Positions 15,194 through 24,219 are shown, counted from the stretch's first letter. The stretch is DNA of 64,000 nt from JBMNEH01 sp050948665 (GCA_050948665.1 JBMNEH010000001.1:868001-932000); one strand, 5' to 3'. Numbers and translations are program-made. Notes: a model not told the origin generated them from the letters alone.

Positions 15194-16384
15194 TTATACC
15201 TCCGGTTGTGATTGCGTATAGTCTGCATACAGCGGGGACATACTCCGAAGTTTTTCGATAATACCGGGGAGCAACGCCATGAGTCTGTCAATATCCGCCG
15301 GCGCGGTGCTTTTTCCAAGTGTAAGTCTGAGCGAGCCGTGAGCGATCTCATGCGACAGGCCGATTGCAAGCAACACATGAGAAGGGTCTAGGGAGCCTGA
15401 GGTGCAGGCTGAGCCACTGGAGGCGGAGATCCCCGCCAAATCCAGATTCAACAGCAGCGATTCCCCCTCGATGAACTGAAAGCAGGCATTTACATTGTTC
15501 GGAAGACGGTGTGTCCGGGAGCCGTTTATCCGGGTGTGGGGGATTTTCTCTATACATGACAGCAACTGATCCCGAAGCCCGGTGATACGGGCGCTGTTTT
15601 CTTCCAAATGCTCTATCGCCTTTTCCAACGCTGCGCCCAATCCCACAATACCAGCGGTATTGTAGGTACCTCCCCGGTGCCCTCGTTCCTGTGCTCCGCC
15701 GTGGGCTAGGTTCTCCAACCGAACGCCCTTTCGGCAATAGAGCGCACCGACTCCCTTGGGACCATAGAACTTATGGGCTGAGAGAGAGAGCAAATCGACG
15801 CACAGCTCCTCCACGTTGATCGCCAACGCGCCTGCCGCCTGCACAGCATCCGTGTGGAAAGCCACCCCTCTGCCACGGCAAACTCTGCCGATTTCCCCTA
15901 TCGGATTGACTGAACCGATTTCGTTATTGGCGTACATGACGGAGACCAACACCGTCTCCGGGGTGATCGCCTCTGCTACCTGTTCCGGAAAAACCCGACC
16001 TTCGCTATCAACCGGGAGATAGGTTACTGTGTAACCCTGCTTTTCCATAAATTCACAGGTATGCAGTACCGCGTGGTGCTCTGTATTGGTTGTGATAATA
16101 TGATTGCCCTTTTTCCGGTTGGCGAGGCAATAGCCCTTTATTGCCCAATTGTCCGCCTCCGTGCCGCCCGATGTAAAAAGAATCTCTTTGGCGTCTTTTG
16201 CGCCCAAAGCCTTTCTCACCTGCTCCCGGGCTTTTTCTATACCGGCACGGGCGGTTCGGCCCTCGCTGTATACACTGGAGGCGTTGCCATAGTTTTCCGT
16301 CAGGTAGGGCATCATGGCCTGCAGCACCTCAGGATCCAGAGGTGTTGTGGCAGCATGATCCAAATACAATCTTTCTTCAGGCAT
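15194..16384 (-). CDS. nifS: Cysteine desulfurase (NifS/IscS family)
   Basis: PLP enzyme that takes sulfur from cysteine and hands it to the NifU scaffold, acting in the cytoplasm. The 396 residues show the N-terminal YLDHAATTPLDP, TEHHAVL (His over PLP), SAHKFYGPKGVG (PLP lysine) and the flexible active-site loop SSGSACTSGSLDPSH with the catalytic Cys. The ATG is three bases after the stop of the Rrf2 gene and nifU follows one base after its own stop, so the order rrf2-nifS-nifU forms one unit. Confidence 0.93.
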   Translation of the reverse strand: MPEERLYLDHAATTPLDPEVLQAMMPYLTENYGNASSVYSEGRTARAGIEKAREQVRKALGAKDAKEILFTSGGTEADNWAIKGYCLANRKKGNHIITTNTEHHAVLHTCEFMEKQGYTVTYLPVDSEGRVFPEQVAEAITPETVLVSVMYANNEIGSVNPIGEIGRVCRGRGVAFHTDAVQAAGALAINVEELCVDLLSLSAHKFYGPKGVGALYCRKGVRLENLAHGGAQERGHRGGTYNTAGIVGLGAALEKAIEHLEENSARITGLRDQLLSCIEKIPHTRINGSRTHRLPNNVNACFQFIEGESLLLNLDLAGISASSGSACTSGSLDPSHVLLAIGLSHEIAHGSLRLTLGKSTAPADIDRLMALLPGIIEKLRSMSPLYADYTQSQPEV

Positions 16385-16387
16385 TTT

Positions 16388-16804
16388 TCATTGCTCCATA
16401 TATTCTTCCGCCAGTTCTTCCAGGGTGAGAGAATCCATCACATGATTGACACTGTCGTAAATTCTCTCCCAAACGATCCGCCCCGGGCAACAACGACCGT
16501 CTCTGCAGCCGTCTCCGTCGCCTAGAAGACAGTCTACCGGCGCCATTGAGCCTTCCAGTGTCCGGATCACCTCGCCCACTGTTATTTCGGAAGCGGGCTT
16601 TGCAAGAGAATAACCGCCGAAGGCTCCCCGGGCGGAGAGGACAACTCCGGCTCTCCGCAACTGCATCATCAGTTGTTCCAAATATGCCTCCGGGATCTGC
16701 TGTCGTTCCGCAATGACCTTTAACGGAAGAGGGCTCTCATCAGCGTGCAGCACCAACTCAAAAACCGCATTGATGCCGTAACGCGCTTTTGTCGTGACCT
16801 TCAT
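16388..16804 (-). CDS. Rrf2-family transcriptional regulator with Fe-S-type cysteines
   Basis: A 138-residue winged-helix repressor of the Rrf2 family (IscR, CymR, NsrR). The N-terminal MKVTTKARYGINAV and the recognition region (ARGAFGGYSLAKP) are typical. Cys92, Cys100, Cys105 and Cys106 stand where IscR binds a [2Fe-2S] cluster, so it probably senses Fe-S status and controls its own nifS-nifU operon. A near-perfect 10-base palindrome covers its -10 box (16834-16870). The ribosome site is AAAGGAG. Direct cluster binding is inferred from the cysteines; spacing differs somewhat from IscR. Confidence 0.88.
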   Translation of the reverse strand: MKVTTKARYGINAVFELVLHADESPLPLKVIAERQQIPEAYLEQLMMQLRRAGVVLSARGAFGGYSLAKPASEITVGEVIRTLEGSMAPVDCLLGDGDGCRDGRCCPGRIVWERIYDSVNHVMDSLTLEELAEEYMEQ

Positions 16805-16833
16805 TCGCAGCTCCTTTCATACCCAACTGATTT

Positions 16834-16870
16834 GGTCGGATATCCAGAGCAGAGTATAGCATACCCGACC
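16834..16870. promoter_or_regulatory. Candidate operator palindrome over the rrf2-nifS promoter
   Basis: GGTCGGATAT (16834-16843) and ATACCCGACC (16861-16870) match as an inverted repeat in 9 of 10 positions, with 17 bases between. The interval contains the minus-strand -10 box. A second small inverted repeat, CCAAC/GTTGG-like, lies in the leader at about 16822-16835. Confidence 0.5.
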
Positions 16871-16881
16871 TGTGGTGTCAA
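16853..16881 (-). promoter_or_regulatory. Predicted promoter of the rrf2-nifS-nifU-udg operon
   Basis: Minus-strand TTGACA (16876-16881) and TATACT (16853-16858) with 17 bases between, overlapped by the palindrome at 16834-16870. Confidence 0.75.
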
Positions 16882-16920
16882 CATTTATTCCGGACAAATC
16901 GTTAAAAAAATTCTCGATTC

Positions 16921-16949
16921 TTGCGCTTTGTCTTTGATTATTGTATACT
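16921..16949 (+). promoter_or_regulatory. Predicted promoter of asnA
   Basis: TTGCGC (16921-16926) and TATACT (16944-16949) with 17 bases between. Confidence 0.55.
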
Positions 16950-16983
16950 ATCTCAATGTTGCTGCTGTGGCAGGAGGATTTGT

Positions 16984-17970
16984 ATGTATACGCCGATTTT
17001 GGATATCCGTGATACGGAAATTGCCATTAAGCTGATTAAAGACAACTTTGAACGGGAACTGGCTCACCGACTCCATTTGACCCGGGTGTCGGCACCGATG
17101 TTTCTGTTGCCCTCTACCGGTTTGAACGATGATTTAAACGGCGTGGAAAGACCGGTTGGATTTGATATGCTTGATGGCGGCGAATGGGTAGAGGTGGTCC
17201 ACTCTCTGGCGAAGTGGAAACGGTATGCCCTTGACAGATATGCCTTTCTGCCCGGAGAGGGTTTGTATACCGATATGAATGCGATCCGTCGGGATGAGGA
17301 AACCGATGCCCTTCATTCCATCTATGTGGACCAGTGGGACTGGGAGAAGATCATTACCCGGGAGAAACGTACCCAAGAAACACTCCTTGAAGCAGCGCAG
17401 GATATCTACAGAGTATTGCTGGACGTGGACTGGCAGGTACGAAAACGTTACCCCCAGCTGCCCAACCCTGATCTTCCGGACAGGCTGACGGTGATAACGG
17501 CGCAGGAGTTGGAGGACATCTATCCGGACTTAACGGCAAAGGAGCGGGAGCATGCCTTTTTGCGCGGCTGCGGTGCTGCCTTTATACAGGGGATCGGAGG
17601 TCCGCTGCGCTCCGGGAAGCCCCATGATGGCCGGGCGCCGGACTATGACGACTGGACACTGAACGGCGATATTCTCTTGTATAACAAACTGTTGGATTGC
17701 AGCTTTGAGATATCTTCCATGGGTATCCGGGTGGATGCGCCCGCAATGGCACAACAACTATGGGCAGCGCGGCAGGAAGAACGGGCGGAATTGCCCTTTC
17801 ATCGTGCCGTGTTGGAAGACACGCTGCCGTTGACGATCGGCGGGGGTATCGGCCAGTCAAGATTATGCATGTTTCTGCTGCAAAAGCGGCATATCGGAGA
17901 GGTGCAGGTTTCAGTCTGGCCTGAGGATAAGGTGAAGAGATGGACGAACGAAGGTATTGTCCTGCTGTAA
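16984..17970 (+). CDS. asnA: Aspartate-ammonia ligase (asparagine synthetase A)
   Basis: Makes L-asparagine from L-aspartate, ammonia and ATP in the cytoplasm. The 328 residues match AsnA in length and sequence, with the class-II-aaRS-like fold signatures LTRVSAPMF, VEVVHSLAKWKR, YTDMNAIRRDE and SIYVDQWDWE, and the C-terminal GGGIGQSRLCMFLL. The start at 16984 is chosen for the AGGAGG site six bases upstream; the longer frame to 16921 would include the promoter. It is divergent from rrf2 and followed by pepC 56 bases later. Confidence 0.93.
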   Translation: MYTPILDIRDTEIAIKLIKDNFERELAHRLHLTRVSAPMFLLPSTGLNDDLNGVERPVGFDMLDGGEWVEVVHSLAKWKRYALDRYAFLPGEGLYTDMNAIRRDEETDALHSIYVDQWDWEKIITREKRTQETLLEAAQDIYRVLLDVDWQVRKRYPQLPNPDLPDRLTVITAQELEDIYPDLTAKEREHAFLRGCGAAFIQGIGGPLRSGKPHDGRAPDYDDWTLNGDILLYNKLLDCSFEISSMGIRVDAPAMAQQLWAARQEERAELPFHRAVLEDTLPLTIGGGIGQSRLCMFLLQKRHIGEVQVSVWPEDKVKRWTNEGIVLL

Positions 17971-18026
17971 GATTCAAACAGCAGGATGCTTGTATAGAAT
18001 AGAGAGAATGTAAAAAGGAGGTTCTC

Positions 18027-19358
18027 ATGGAAGAATTTTTAACCCCTGATTTTTTGGAGAAAGCGGAGGCGGCATGCGCTGATCCCATGACCCGTCTGGC
18101 ACGGAACGCTGTGGTGAAGTCCGGTATTCAGGCAACCGCCTCGGATGCCCGGCTGATGAGCCGTATGCAGCATGAATATTCACTTGAACTGGAGACAGGG
18201 AAAGTTACCAATCAACAGTCTTCGGGGCGCTGCTGGATGTTTGCGGCATTGAACACCATGCGGGTGCAGGTAATGCGAAAGCTGAATCTAAGCAACTTTG
18301 AGTTTTCTCAGACTTATCTGTTTTTCTACGATAAGCTAGAAAAGGCGAACTACTTTCTGGAAGCCGTTTTATCTACGTTCAATGAGCCGGTAACGGGCCG
18401 TTTGTTTTCACATTTGCTGATATCGCCCGTACAGGACGGCGGTCAGTGGGATATGCTGGTTTCTCTTGTGAGGAAGTACGGCGTCGTGCCGAAAGCCAAC
18501 ATGCCTGAGGCATTCCATTCCACTAATTCCCGGGAGCTTTGCCGGGTTCTTACCTCCCGGCTTCGTGGTTGGGCACGTCAGCTGCGGGAAGCATATGCCG
18601 CCGGCGCAGATATGGCAACGCTACGGGAAACAAAGGGACAAATGCTGGAAAAGATTTACCGCATACTGACCATTTCTCTGGGGCAGCCCCCCAAGACAGT
18701 GCTGCTGGAGACACGGGATAAGGAAAAGAATTTTGTGCGGGTGGAGGGCATAACGCCGCAGGAGTTTTTTGCCCGGTATGTGGGTTGGGATCTGACTGAG
18801 TATGTCAGTCTTATCAACGCGCCTACGGCAGATAAACCGTTCTACCGAACGTTTACGGTGGAATACCTTGGCAATGTGGTGGGTGGCCAGCCGATCCGTT
18901 ATTTAAATCTTCCGGTTTCCGATTTGAAGGATGCCGCGATTGCACAGATGCAGGCGGGAGAACCGGTTTGGTTCGGATGCGATGTCGGTAAAAGGTTGGA
19001 CGGAGATTGGGGCAGCATGGATATGGAGGCATATGACGATGTGGCCCTGCTCGGCAGTGAGGAACCCTTGGATAAGGGCGGTCGTCTGACCTATGGAGAC
19101 AGCCTGATGACGCACGCTATGGTATTTCAGGGTGTTAATCTTGATGAAGACGGCAAACCCCTTCGATGGAAGGTGGAAAATTCCTGGGGCGATAAACGGG
19201 GCCATGAGGGAGCCTATAATATGTCGGATGAATGGTTTGAGCAGTATCTCTATCAGGTAGTCGTGAACAAGAAGTACCTGAAGCCGGAACATCGGACGTT
19301 GCTTGATATGGAGCCTATCGCTTTAAAACCTTGGGATCCCATGGGTTCTCTGGCATAA
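18027..19358 (+). CDS. pepC: Aminopeptidase C (C1B, bleomycin hydrolase family)
   Basis: Cytoplasmic papain-like aminopeptidase that trims peptides. The 443 residues carry the catalytic triad Cys69 (SSGRCWMFA), His363 (MTHAMVFQG) and Asn385 (VENSWGDKRG). The C terminus (KPWDPMGSLA) reaches the active site in this family and sets exopeptidase behaviour. AAAGGAGG precedes the ATG. It follows asnA closely on the same strand and may be read through from it or from a weak promoter in the gap. Confidence 0.93.
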   Translation: MEEFLTPDFLEKAEAACADPMTRLARNAVVKSGIQATASDARLMSRMQHEYSLELETGKVTNQQSSGRCWMFAALNTMRVQVMRKLNLSNFEFSQTYLFFYDKLEKANYFLEAVLSTFNEPVTGRLFSHLLISPVQDGGQWDMLVSLVRKYGVVPKANMPEAFHSTNSRELCRVLTSRLRGWARQLREAYAAGADMATLRETKGQMLEKIYRILTISLGQPPKTVLLETRDKEKNFVRVEGITPQEFFARYVGWDLTEYVSLINAPTADKPFYRTFTVEYLGNVVGGQPIRYLNLPVSDLKDAAIAQMQAGEPVWFGCDVGKRLDGDWGSMDMEAYDDVALLGSEEPLDKGGRLTYGDSLMTHAMVFQGVNLDEDGKPLRWKVENSWGDKRGHEGAYNMSDEWFEQYLYQVVVNKKYLKPEHRTLLDMEPIALKPWDPMGSLA

Positions 19359-19368
19359 CACAGCATTT

Positions 19369-19400
19369 AAAAAGGAACAGGTCGTTCCTGTTCCTTTTTT
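19369..19400. terminator. Bidirectional terminator between pepC and hemW
   Basis: Perfect 13-base stem AAAAAGGAACAGG (19369-19381) with CCTGTTCCTTTTT (19387-19399), loop of five, usable by both convergent genes. Confidence 0.9.
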
Positions 19401-19403
19401 CCG

Positions 19404-20549
19404 TTAATCCGGGAAGAATTCCTCCATGATCATCTCAAGAACCCCATTCATTACTTCAAATCCACGGGGAGTCAGCCTTAAGAAGCCGTCGGTCTCTCTC
19501 AGCAGATTTTTTTCGGAAAGAATAGCCAGGGCCTTGGGGGCGGCTTCACGGGGCGTATATCCTCGACGAAGGCGGTAATCCAAGGTATCCACTCCCCGGA
19601 TAAGGCGCAGTCCCATCATCAACTCTTCAAATGCAGCGTCCCGGGGCGATAGCTCCTGGCACTCCACGCCTTCTGAAGGACAACCGGCTTCCACCCACAG
19701 CACATAGGCATCCAGATCATCGGGAAGGGTATAATGACAGTCGCCCCAATGAGAGGCGGCGGAGGCACCTAATCCCAGCCATTGCCCATACTGCCAGTAG
19801 ATTAGGTTGTGACGGCATTCAAAACCTTCTCTCGCATAGTTGGAAACTTCATACTGATGGAAACCCTCCGATGCCAGCAGTTCTTTTCCGGCTTCCAGCA
19901 TATCCATGACCGCGTCCTCCGAAGGCAATGTCAGCTTGCCTGTTCGTATGGAGGCCTCAAGCGGCGTACCTTCCTCCAACTGTAGCCCATACAGAGAAAT
20001 ATGGGTGCTGTAAGCCGCCGCAAGCTCCAGAGTTTCCCGTAAGTTTTCCGGAGTCTGTCCTGGCAGTCCTGCCATGACGTCAGTATTCAAGTTTTTGAAT
20101 CCGGCATTCCCGGCGGCAGCGGCAGATATGCAATAGTCATCCCTGGTATGGATCCGGCCGATTGTCTGAAGGAGATGGGGCTGAGCAGCCTGCAGTCCCA
20201 GGGAGATTCGGGTTAGACCTGCCTCTCTGTAAGCAGTCAGTTTCTCCGGAGAAAGGGTGCCGGGGTTAGCCTCTATGGTGCGCTCTCCCTCCGGCGTTAG
20301 AGTAAAGTGCGCTTCCGCACCCTGTACGATTGCGGTAAGCAACGCCGGAGGCAAGATGCTCGGCGTGCCTCCGCCGATAAACAGAGTATCAAAAGTCCGG
20401 TCTTCTGCCAAAGCCGCCATGAAATCCATGGAACATAGCAGAGAGCGGGTATACGTTTTCATTGCTTCCGGACTTCCGGCGACGGAGGCAAAGTTACAGT
20501 AAGCGCATTTCTTTACGCAGAAAGGGATATGTATGTATAACCCGGTCAT
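19404..20549 (-). CDS. hemW: HemW-like radical SAM protein
   Basis: A 381-residue radical SAM protein of the coproporphyrinogen-oxidase-like group; HemW proteins are thought to handle haem or haem insertion and are not true HemN. The cluster motif CVKKCAYC lies at residues 11-18, preceded by LYIHIPF, with the SAM-binding GGGTPS at about 59-64 and a C-terminal HemN-type region. The ATG overlaps the end of lepA by four bases, an arrangement common in Firmicutes. True haem-pathway genes are absent nearby. Confidence 0.9.
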   Translation of the reverse strand: MTGLYIHIPFCVKKCAYCNFASVAGSPEAMKTYTRSLLCSMDFMAALAEDRTFDTLFIGGGTPSILPPALLTAIVQGAEAHFTLTPEGERTIEANPGTLSPEKLTAYREAGLTRISLGLQAAQPHLLQTIGRIHTRDDYCISAAAAGNAGFKNLNTDVMAGLPGQTPENLRETLELAAAYSTHISLYGLQLEEGTPLEASIRTGKLTLPSEDAVMDMLEAGKELLASEGFHQYEVSNYAREGFECRHNLIYWQYGQWLGLGASAASHWGDCHYTLPDDLDAYVLWVEAGCPSEGVECQELSPRDAAFEELMMGLRLIRGVDTLDYRLRRGYTPREAAPKALAILSEKNLLRETDGFLRLTPRGFEVMNGVLEMIMEEFFPD

Positions 20550-22354
20550 CCGTCAAGCCGGAGTACCGACATAAAGGCATCGCTGGGGACGGATACACTG
20601 CCCATCTGCCGCATTCGTTTTTTGCCTTCTTTTTGCTTGCTCAGCAGCTTCTTTTTTCGTGTAATATCCCCTCCGTAGCACTTGGAGAGCACGTCTTTCC
20701 GAAAAGCCTTGACGGTTTCCCTGGCAATGATCTTGCCGCCGATACAAGCTTGCACGGGGATTTCAAACATCTGACGCGGAATAACCTCTACCAGCTTCTC
20801 CGCTAACTTCCGACCCCGGGTATAAGCCCGGTCCTTATGGACGATGGTAGATAAAGCGTCACATAAGTCGCCGTTCAACAGAATATCAAGCTTAACCAAG
20901 TCGCTCTCCACATAATCCAGTATGGAGTAATCGAGAGAAGCATAACCCTTTGTTCGGGATTTGATGGCATCAAAGAAATCGTATATGATCTCATTCAACG
21001 GAATATGATAGGTAACCTGGACCCGGGCAGCATCTAAATATTTCATATCAACAAATACCCCTCGCCTTTCCTGACAGAGCTCCATGATTGCTCCGGTATA
21101 GTCTTTGGGAGTGATGATATGCGCCTCGGCTACCGGCTCTGACATTGAGGCGATTTCATTAGGTTCTGGCATGTTGCTTGGATTGTCGATGGACAGTTCC
21201 TGTCCGTCAAGCAGTTTCACTTTATAAACAACGCTGGGGGCTGTAGTAATCAAATCCAAGTCGAACTCACGCTCAAGTCGCTCGGTAATGACCTCCATAT
21301 GAAGCAGACCTAAAAAACCGCAGCGGAAGCCAAAGCCTAGGGCGGCGGAGGTTTCCTGTTCATAACGGAAGGAAGCATCGTTCAGTTTTAGTTTTTCCAG
21401 TGATTCCTTGACGTCCTCATAATCTGCGCCATCCGCAGGGTATATGCCGCAGAATACCATGGGCTGGGCTTCTTTGTAACCGGGCAGGGGATGAGAGGCA
21501 GGTCTGTCATCGTGGGTGATGGTATCTCCTACGCGAGTATCAGACACATCCTTGATGGAGCCCAGAATATATCCCACATCTCCTGCCGCCAACTGGGGCA
21601 GGGGCATAAGAGAGGGCGTAAAAGCACCAACCTCTGTCACATCGAATACCTTTCCCGTGGACATCATACGGATGCGTTCATCGGCTTTTACAGTTCCGGA
21701 AACCATTCGAACATAACAGATAGCCCCTCGGTAATTGTCATATAGGCTGTCGAATATCATAGCTTGTAAAGGAGCATCTTCGTCGCCCTCCGGCGGAGGC
21801 AGGAACTTTATCACATCCTCCAGCACCTGTGTTATATTGGTGCCTTCTTTTGCGGAAATTGCCGGTGCAGCGGAAGCGTCGATGCCGATGATGTCTTCTA
21901 TTTCATGGCGAGTGTTCTCGATATCCGCAGATGCCAGGTCTATTTTGTTAATAACCGGCAGCACTTCCAGATCATTGTCGATAGCAAGATAAGCATTTGC
22001 CAGGGTCTGGGCCTCTACTCCCTGTGTCGCATCGACAATCAGAATGGCTCCCTCACATGCGGCAAGGGAACGGGATACTTCGTAGGTAAAATCCACATGT
22101 CCGGGAGTGTCGATCAGGTTAAAAATGTAGTTCTCTCCGTCGGTGGCGGTATACCGCATCCGAACAGCACGGCTTTTGATCGTAATGCCCCGCTCGCGTT
22201 CCAAATCCATGGAGTCCAGAATTTGCTCCTCCATTTCCCGTGCGGTGAAAACTCCGGTCAGCTCTAAGACCCTGTCCGCCAGGGTGGACTTACCATGGTC
22301 AATATGGGCTATGATGCAGAAATTGCGGATGAGTCGTTGTCTTTCGTTGGGCAT
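20546..22354 (-). CDS. lepA: Elongation factor 4
   Basis: Ribosomal GTPase that back-translocates or remodels stalled ribosomes. The 602 residues are full length and show AHIDHGKST (G1), the DTPGH G3 motif, NKIDL (G4) and the LepA-specific C-terminal domain ending near KKRMRQMGSVSVPSDAF. AAGGAG precedes the ATG. It heads a two-gene unit with hemW and diverges from hrcA; its promoter is at 22382-22410. Confidence 0.96.
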   Translation of the reverse strand: MPNERQRLIRNFCIIAHIDHGKSTLADRVLELTGVFTAREMEEQILDSMDLERERGITIKSRAVRMRYTATDGENYIFNLIDTPGHVDFTYEVSRSLAACEGAILIVDATQGVEAQTLANAYLAIDNDLEVLPVINKIDLASADIENTRHEIEDIIGIDASAAPAISAKEGTNITQVLEDVIKFLPPPEGDEDAPLQAMIFDSLYDNYRGAICYVRMVSGTVKADERIRMMSTGKVFDVTEVGAFTPSLMPLPQLAAGDVGYILGSIKDVSDTRVGDTITHDDRPASHPLPGYKEAQPMVFCGIYPADGADYEDVKESLEKLKLNDASFRYEQETSAALGFGFRCGFLGLLHMEVITERLEREFDLDLITTAPSVVYKVKLLDGQELSIDNPSNMPEPNEIASMSEPVAEAHIITPKDYTGAIMELCQERRGVFVDMKYLDAARVQVTYHIPLNEIIYDFFDAIKSRTKGYASLDYSILDYVESDLVKLDILLNGDLCDALSTIVHKDRAYTRGRKLAEKLVEVIPRQMFEIPVQACIGGKIIARETVKAFRKDVLSKCYGGDITRKKKLLSKQKEGKKRMRQMGSVSVPSDAFMSVLRLDG

Positions 22355-22381
22355 TGCGCACTCCTTTCAGAAGTATATAGT

Positions 22382-22410
22382 ATTATACAGAAAAAGCAGG
22401 CACTTTACAA
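22382..22410 (-). promoter_or_regulatory. Predicted promoter of lepA-hemW
   Basis: Minus-strand TTGTAA (22405-22410) and TATAAT (22382-22387) with 17 bases between. Confidence 0.75.
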
Positions 22411-22444
22411 CGGTTCGTCTTCTTTACTTTGGTTGTTTTATATA

Positions 22445-22465
22445 AAATTGAAAAAAGTTCAATTT
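22445..22465. repeat. AT-rich inverted repeat upstream of the hrcA promoter
   Basis: Perfect eight-base inverted repeat AAATTGAA (22445-22452) with TTCAATTT (22458-22465), spacer of five, ending six bases before the hrcA -35 box. It does not match CIRCE or the CtsR box; it may be an additional operator. Confidence 0.35.
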
Positions 22466-22470
22466 ACCTA

Positions 22471-22499
22471 TTGACAAAAAGACGAATGCGGTGTATGTT
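22471..22499 (+). promoter_or_regulatory. Predicted promoter of the hrcA-grpE-dnaK operon
   Basis: TTGACA (22471-22476) and TATGTT (22494-22499) with 17 bases between. The predicted transcript start lies just before the CIRCE element. Confidence 0.75.
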
Positions 22500-22510
22500 A
22501 GTATCAGTTG

Positions 22511-22537
22511 TTAGCACTCGACACCAAAGAGTGCTAA
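22511..22537 (+). promoter_or_regulatory. CIRCE heat-shock operator
   Basis: TTAGCACTC (22511-22519), nine bases, GAGTGCTAA (22529-22537): an exact match to the CIRCE consensus, the HrcA binding site. It sits a few bases after the predicted transcript start, so HrcA would block its own operon until heat stress. Confidence 0.97.
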
Positions 22538-22558
22538 CAGAGAAGGGGGGAAGAGAGG

Positions 22559-23614
22559 ATGAAGCTGTCGGACAGAAAGCTGGCGGTATTAAAGGCAATT
22601 ATTGACGACTATGTTGACTCTGCAGTACCTGTCGGCTCCCGAACCATTTCCAGGAAGTATATTCCGGGTTTTTCCCCCGCCACCATTCGGAACGAGATGG
22701 CTGATCTGGAGGAAATGGGATTGTTAACCCATTTACATACTTCTTCAGGTAGGATACCGTCGAATAAGGCGTATCGCATGTATGTGGATGCCTTGCAGGA
22801 GCGCCATGTTGACGTTCTTACACACGAAGAGGTAGCCTTTCTACGAAGGGCGGTGAACCGATGGACGGATGATGTGGATGCGGTAATACAAGCCGCAGCG
22901 CAGGCAATAAGTCAGATTACCCGTTATACTGCAATGGTTTTGGCGCCTCAACTTAGGCGTATGACCCTACGACGAATACAGTTGGTGGGAATTTCCCGAA
23001 ACACGGCGCTAGTGGTCATTGTGACTGATGCAGGTGTATCGAAGGATGCGATTATCCGTATTCCTGAGGATATGGAAGATGAGGATCTTCTCCATATTTC
23101 ACGGGAACTCACAGATCGTTTCGCAGGACACTCGGTAACGGATGTGAATGTAAACATGGTGACGTCACTTCGCCGGGAAATGCGTGAGAACCGGGATATG
23201 TTCATAAATTTAATGAATGTATTGGAAGACGCTTCTGTGCAGGCAGAGAGCAGTGAGTTGGTGCTTGCGGGGGCAGCAAACCTGCTGGATTATCCTGAGT
23301 ATAAGGATTCAGATCGGGCAAGGGCGCTGATGACATTGCTGCAAGCGAAAGACCGGCTTCACAGTTTGATGACGGAACGTACCCGCAGAGGATATTTCGT
23401 CACAATCGGCGTTGAAAATGATGACCCACAGTTAGAGGACTGTTCTCTGCTTACGGCAACCTACAGGGTCGAAAATCGGCCGGTGGGCGCAATTGGCATC
23501 ATCGGCCCCACAAGGATGGATTATGCTCGTGCCTTCCAAGCTCTTTCCCTGATGCAGGATGAGTTGGGTGAGGTGTTCACCAGCAGAAACACTATACGAG
23601 GAGATAGAACATGA
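22559..23614 (+). CDS. hrcA: Heat-inducible transcription repressor HrcA
   Basis: Winged-helix repressor that binds CIRCE and controls class I heat-shock genes; GroE-type chaperones normally keep it active. The 351 residues start with LSDRKLAVLKAIIDDYVDSA and the DNA-binding SRTISRKY/SPATIRNEMADLE region, followed by LTHLHTSSGRIPS, all diagnostic. It autoregulates through the perfect CIRCE 22 bases upstream. The stop overlaps the grpE start by four bases. Confidence 0.96.
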   Translation: MKLSDRKLAVLKAIIDDYVDSAVPVGSRTISRKYIPGFSPATIRNEMADLEEMGLLTHLHTSSGRIPSNKAYRMYVDALQERHVDVLTHEEVAFLRRAVNRWTDDVDAVIQAAAQAISQITRYTAMVLAPQLRRMTLRRIQLVGISRNTALVVIVTDAGVSKDAIIRIPEDMEDEDLLHISRELTDRFAGHSVTDVNVNMVTSLRREMRENRDMFINLMNVLEDASVQAESSELVLAGAANLLDYPEYKDSDRARALMTLLQAKDRLHSLMTERTRRGYFVTIGVENDDPQLEDCSLLTATYRVENRPVGAIGIIGPTRMDYARAFQALSLMQDELGEVFTSRNTIRGDRT

Positions 23615-24189
23615 AAAAAGAGAAATGCCCTGTCGATACCCCGCAGCAAACAACGCCGCCGGACGAGATATCCCCTGTCCCTAAAACAGAGACAGCGGAC
23701 GAAGCGGCAGCGCCCCAGTTCGATCACCAGATGAATGAACTGGAAGAGAAGTTGGCAGCTGCGGAAAAGCAAAGGGATGAGTATCTGGATTTAGCCCAAA
23801 GAGCGCGGGCAGAGTTTGAAAATTACCGCAGAAGGAATACCTCAACAAGAATAGAAGCACTGGAGGAGGGCAACCGAAAGGCGATTACAGCAATGCTGCC
23901 GGTACTGGATAGTATTGAACGTACGATGGATGCCATTCAGGAATTAGATGACAGCTACCGCAACGGTGTTGAGTTGGTGTTTCGGCAGATGAAGGACTGC
24001 TTGGCGGCTCTAGGTCTTGAAGAAATTCCGGCACTGGGGAAACCCTTTGACCCGAATATACACGATGCTGTGATGCAGGCGCTAGCTACCGAGGAGTATC
24101 CCCCGGGAACTGTCATGATGGTGATGCAGACCGGGTATACGGTCAAGGGCCGTGTAGTTAGAGTCAGCATGGTGCAGGTAGCACAATAA
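23611..24189 (+). CDS. grpE: Nucleotide exchange factor GrpE
   Basis: Releases ADP from DnaK and thereby resets the chaperone cycle in the cytoplasm. The 192 residues have an acidic, variable N terminus, a long coiled-coil (about residues 45-90, ending in RARAEFENYRRR), and the C-terminal beta domain with FDPNIHDAVMQ and VMQTGYTVKGRVVRVSMVQVAQ-like end. It overlaps hrcA by four bases and precedes dnaK by 30, with AGGAGG before the next ATG. Confidence 0.95.
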   Translation: MKKEKCPVDTPQQTTPPDEISPVPKTETADEAAAPQFDHQMNELEEKLAAAEKQRDEYLDLAQRARAEFENYRRRNTSTRIEALEEGNRKAITAMLPVLDSIERTMDAIQELDDSYRNGVELVFRQMKDCLAALGLEEIPALGKPFDPNIHDAVMQALATEEYPPGTVMMVMQTGYTVKGRVVRVSMVQVAQ

Positions 24190-24219
24190 AGAGAAATCAA
24201 TTTCAGGAGGATATAGGTT

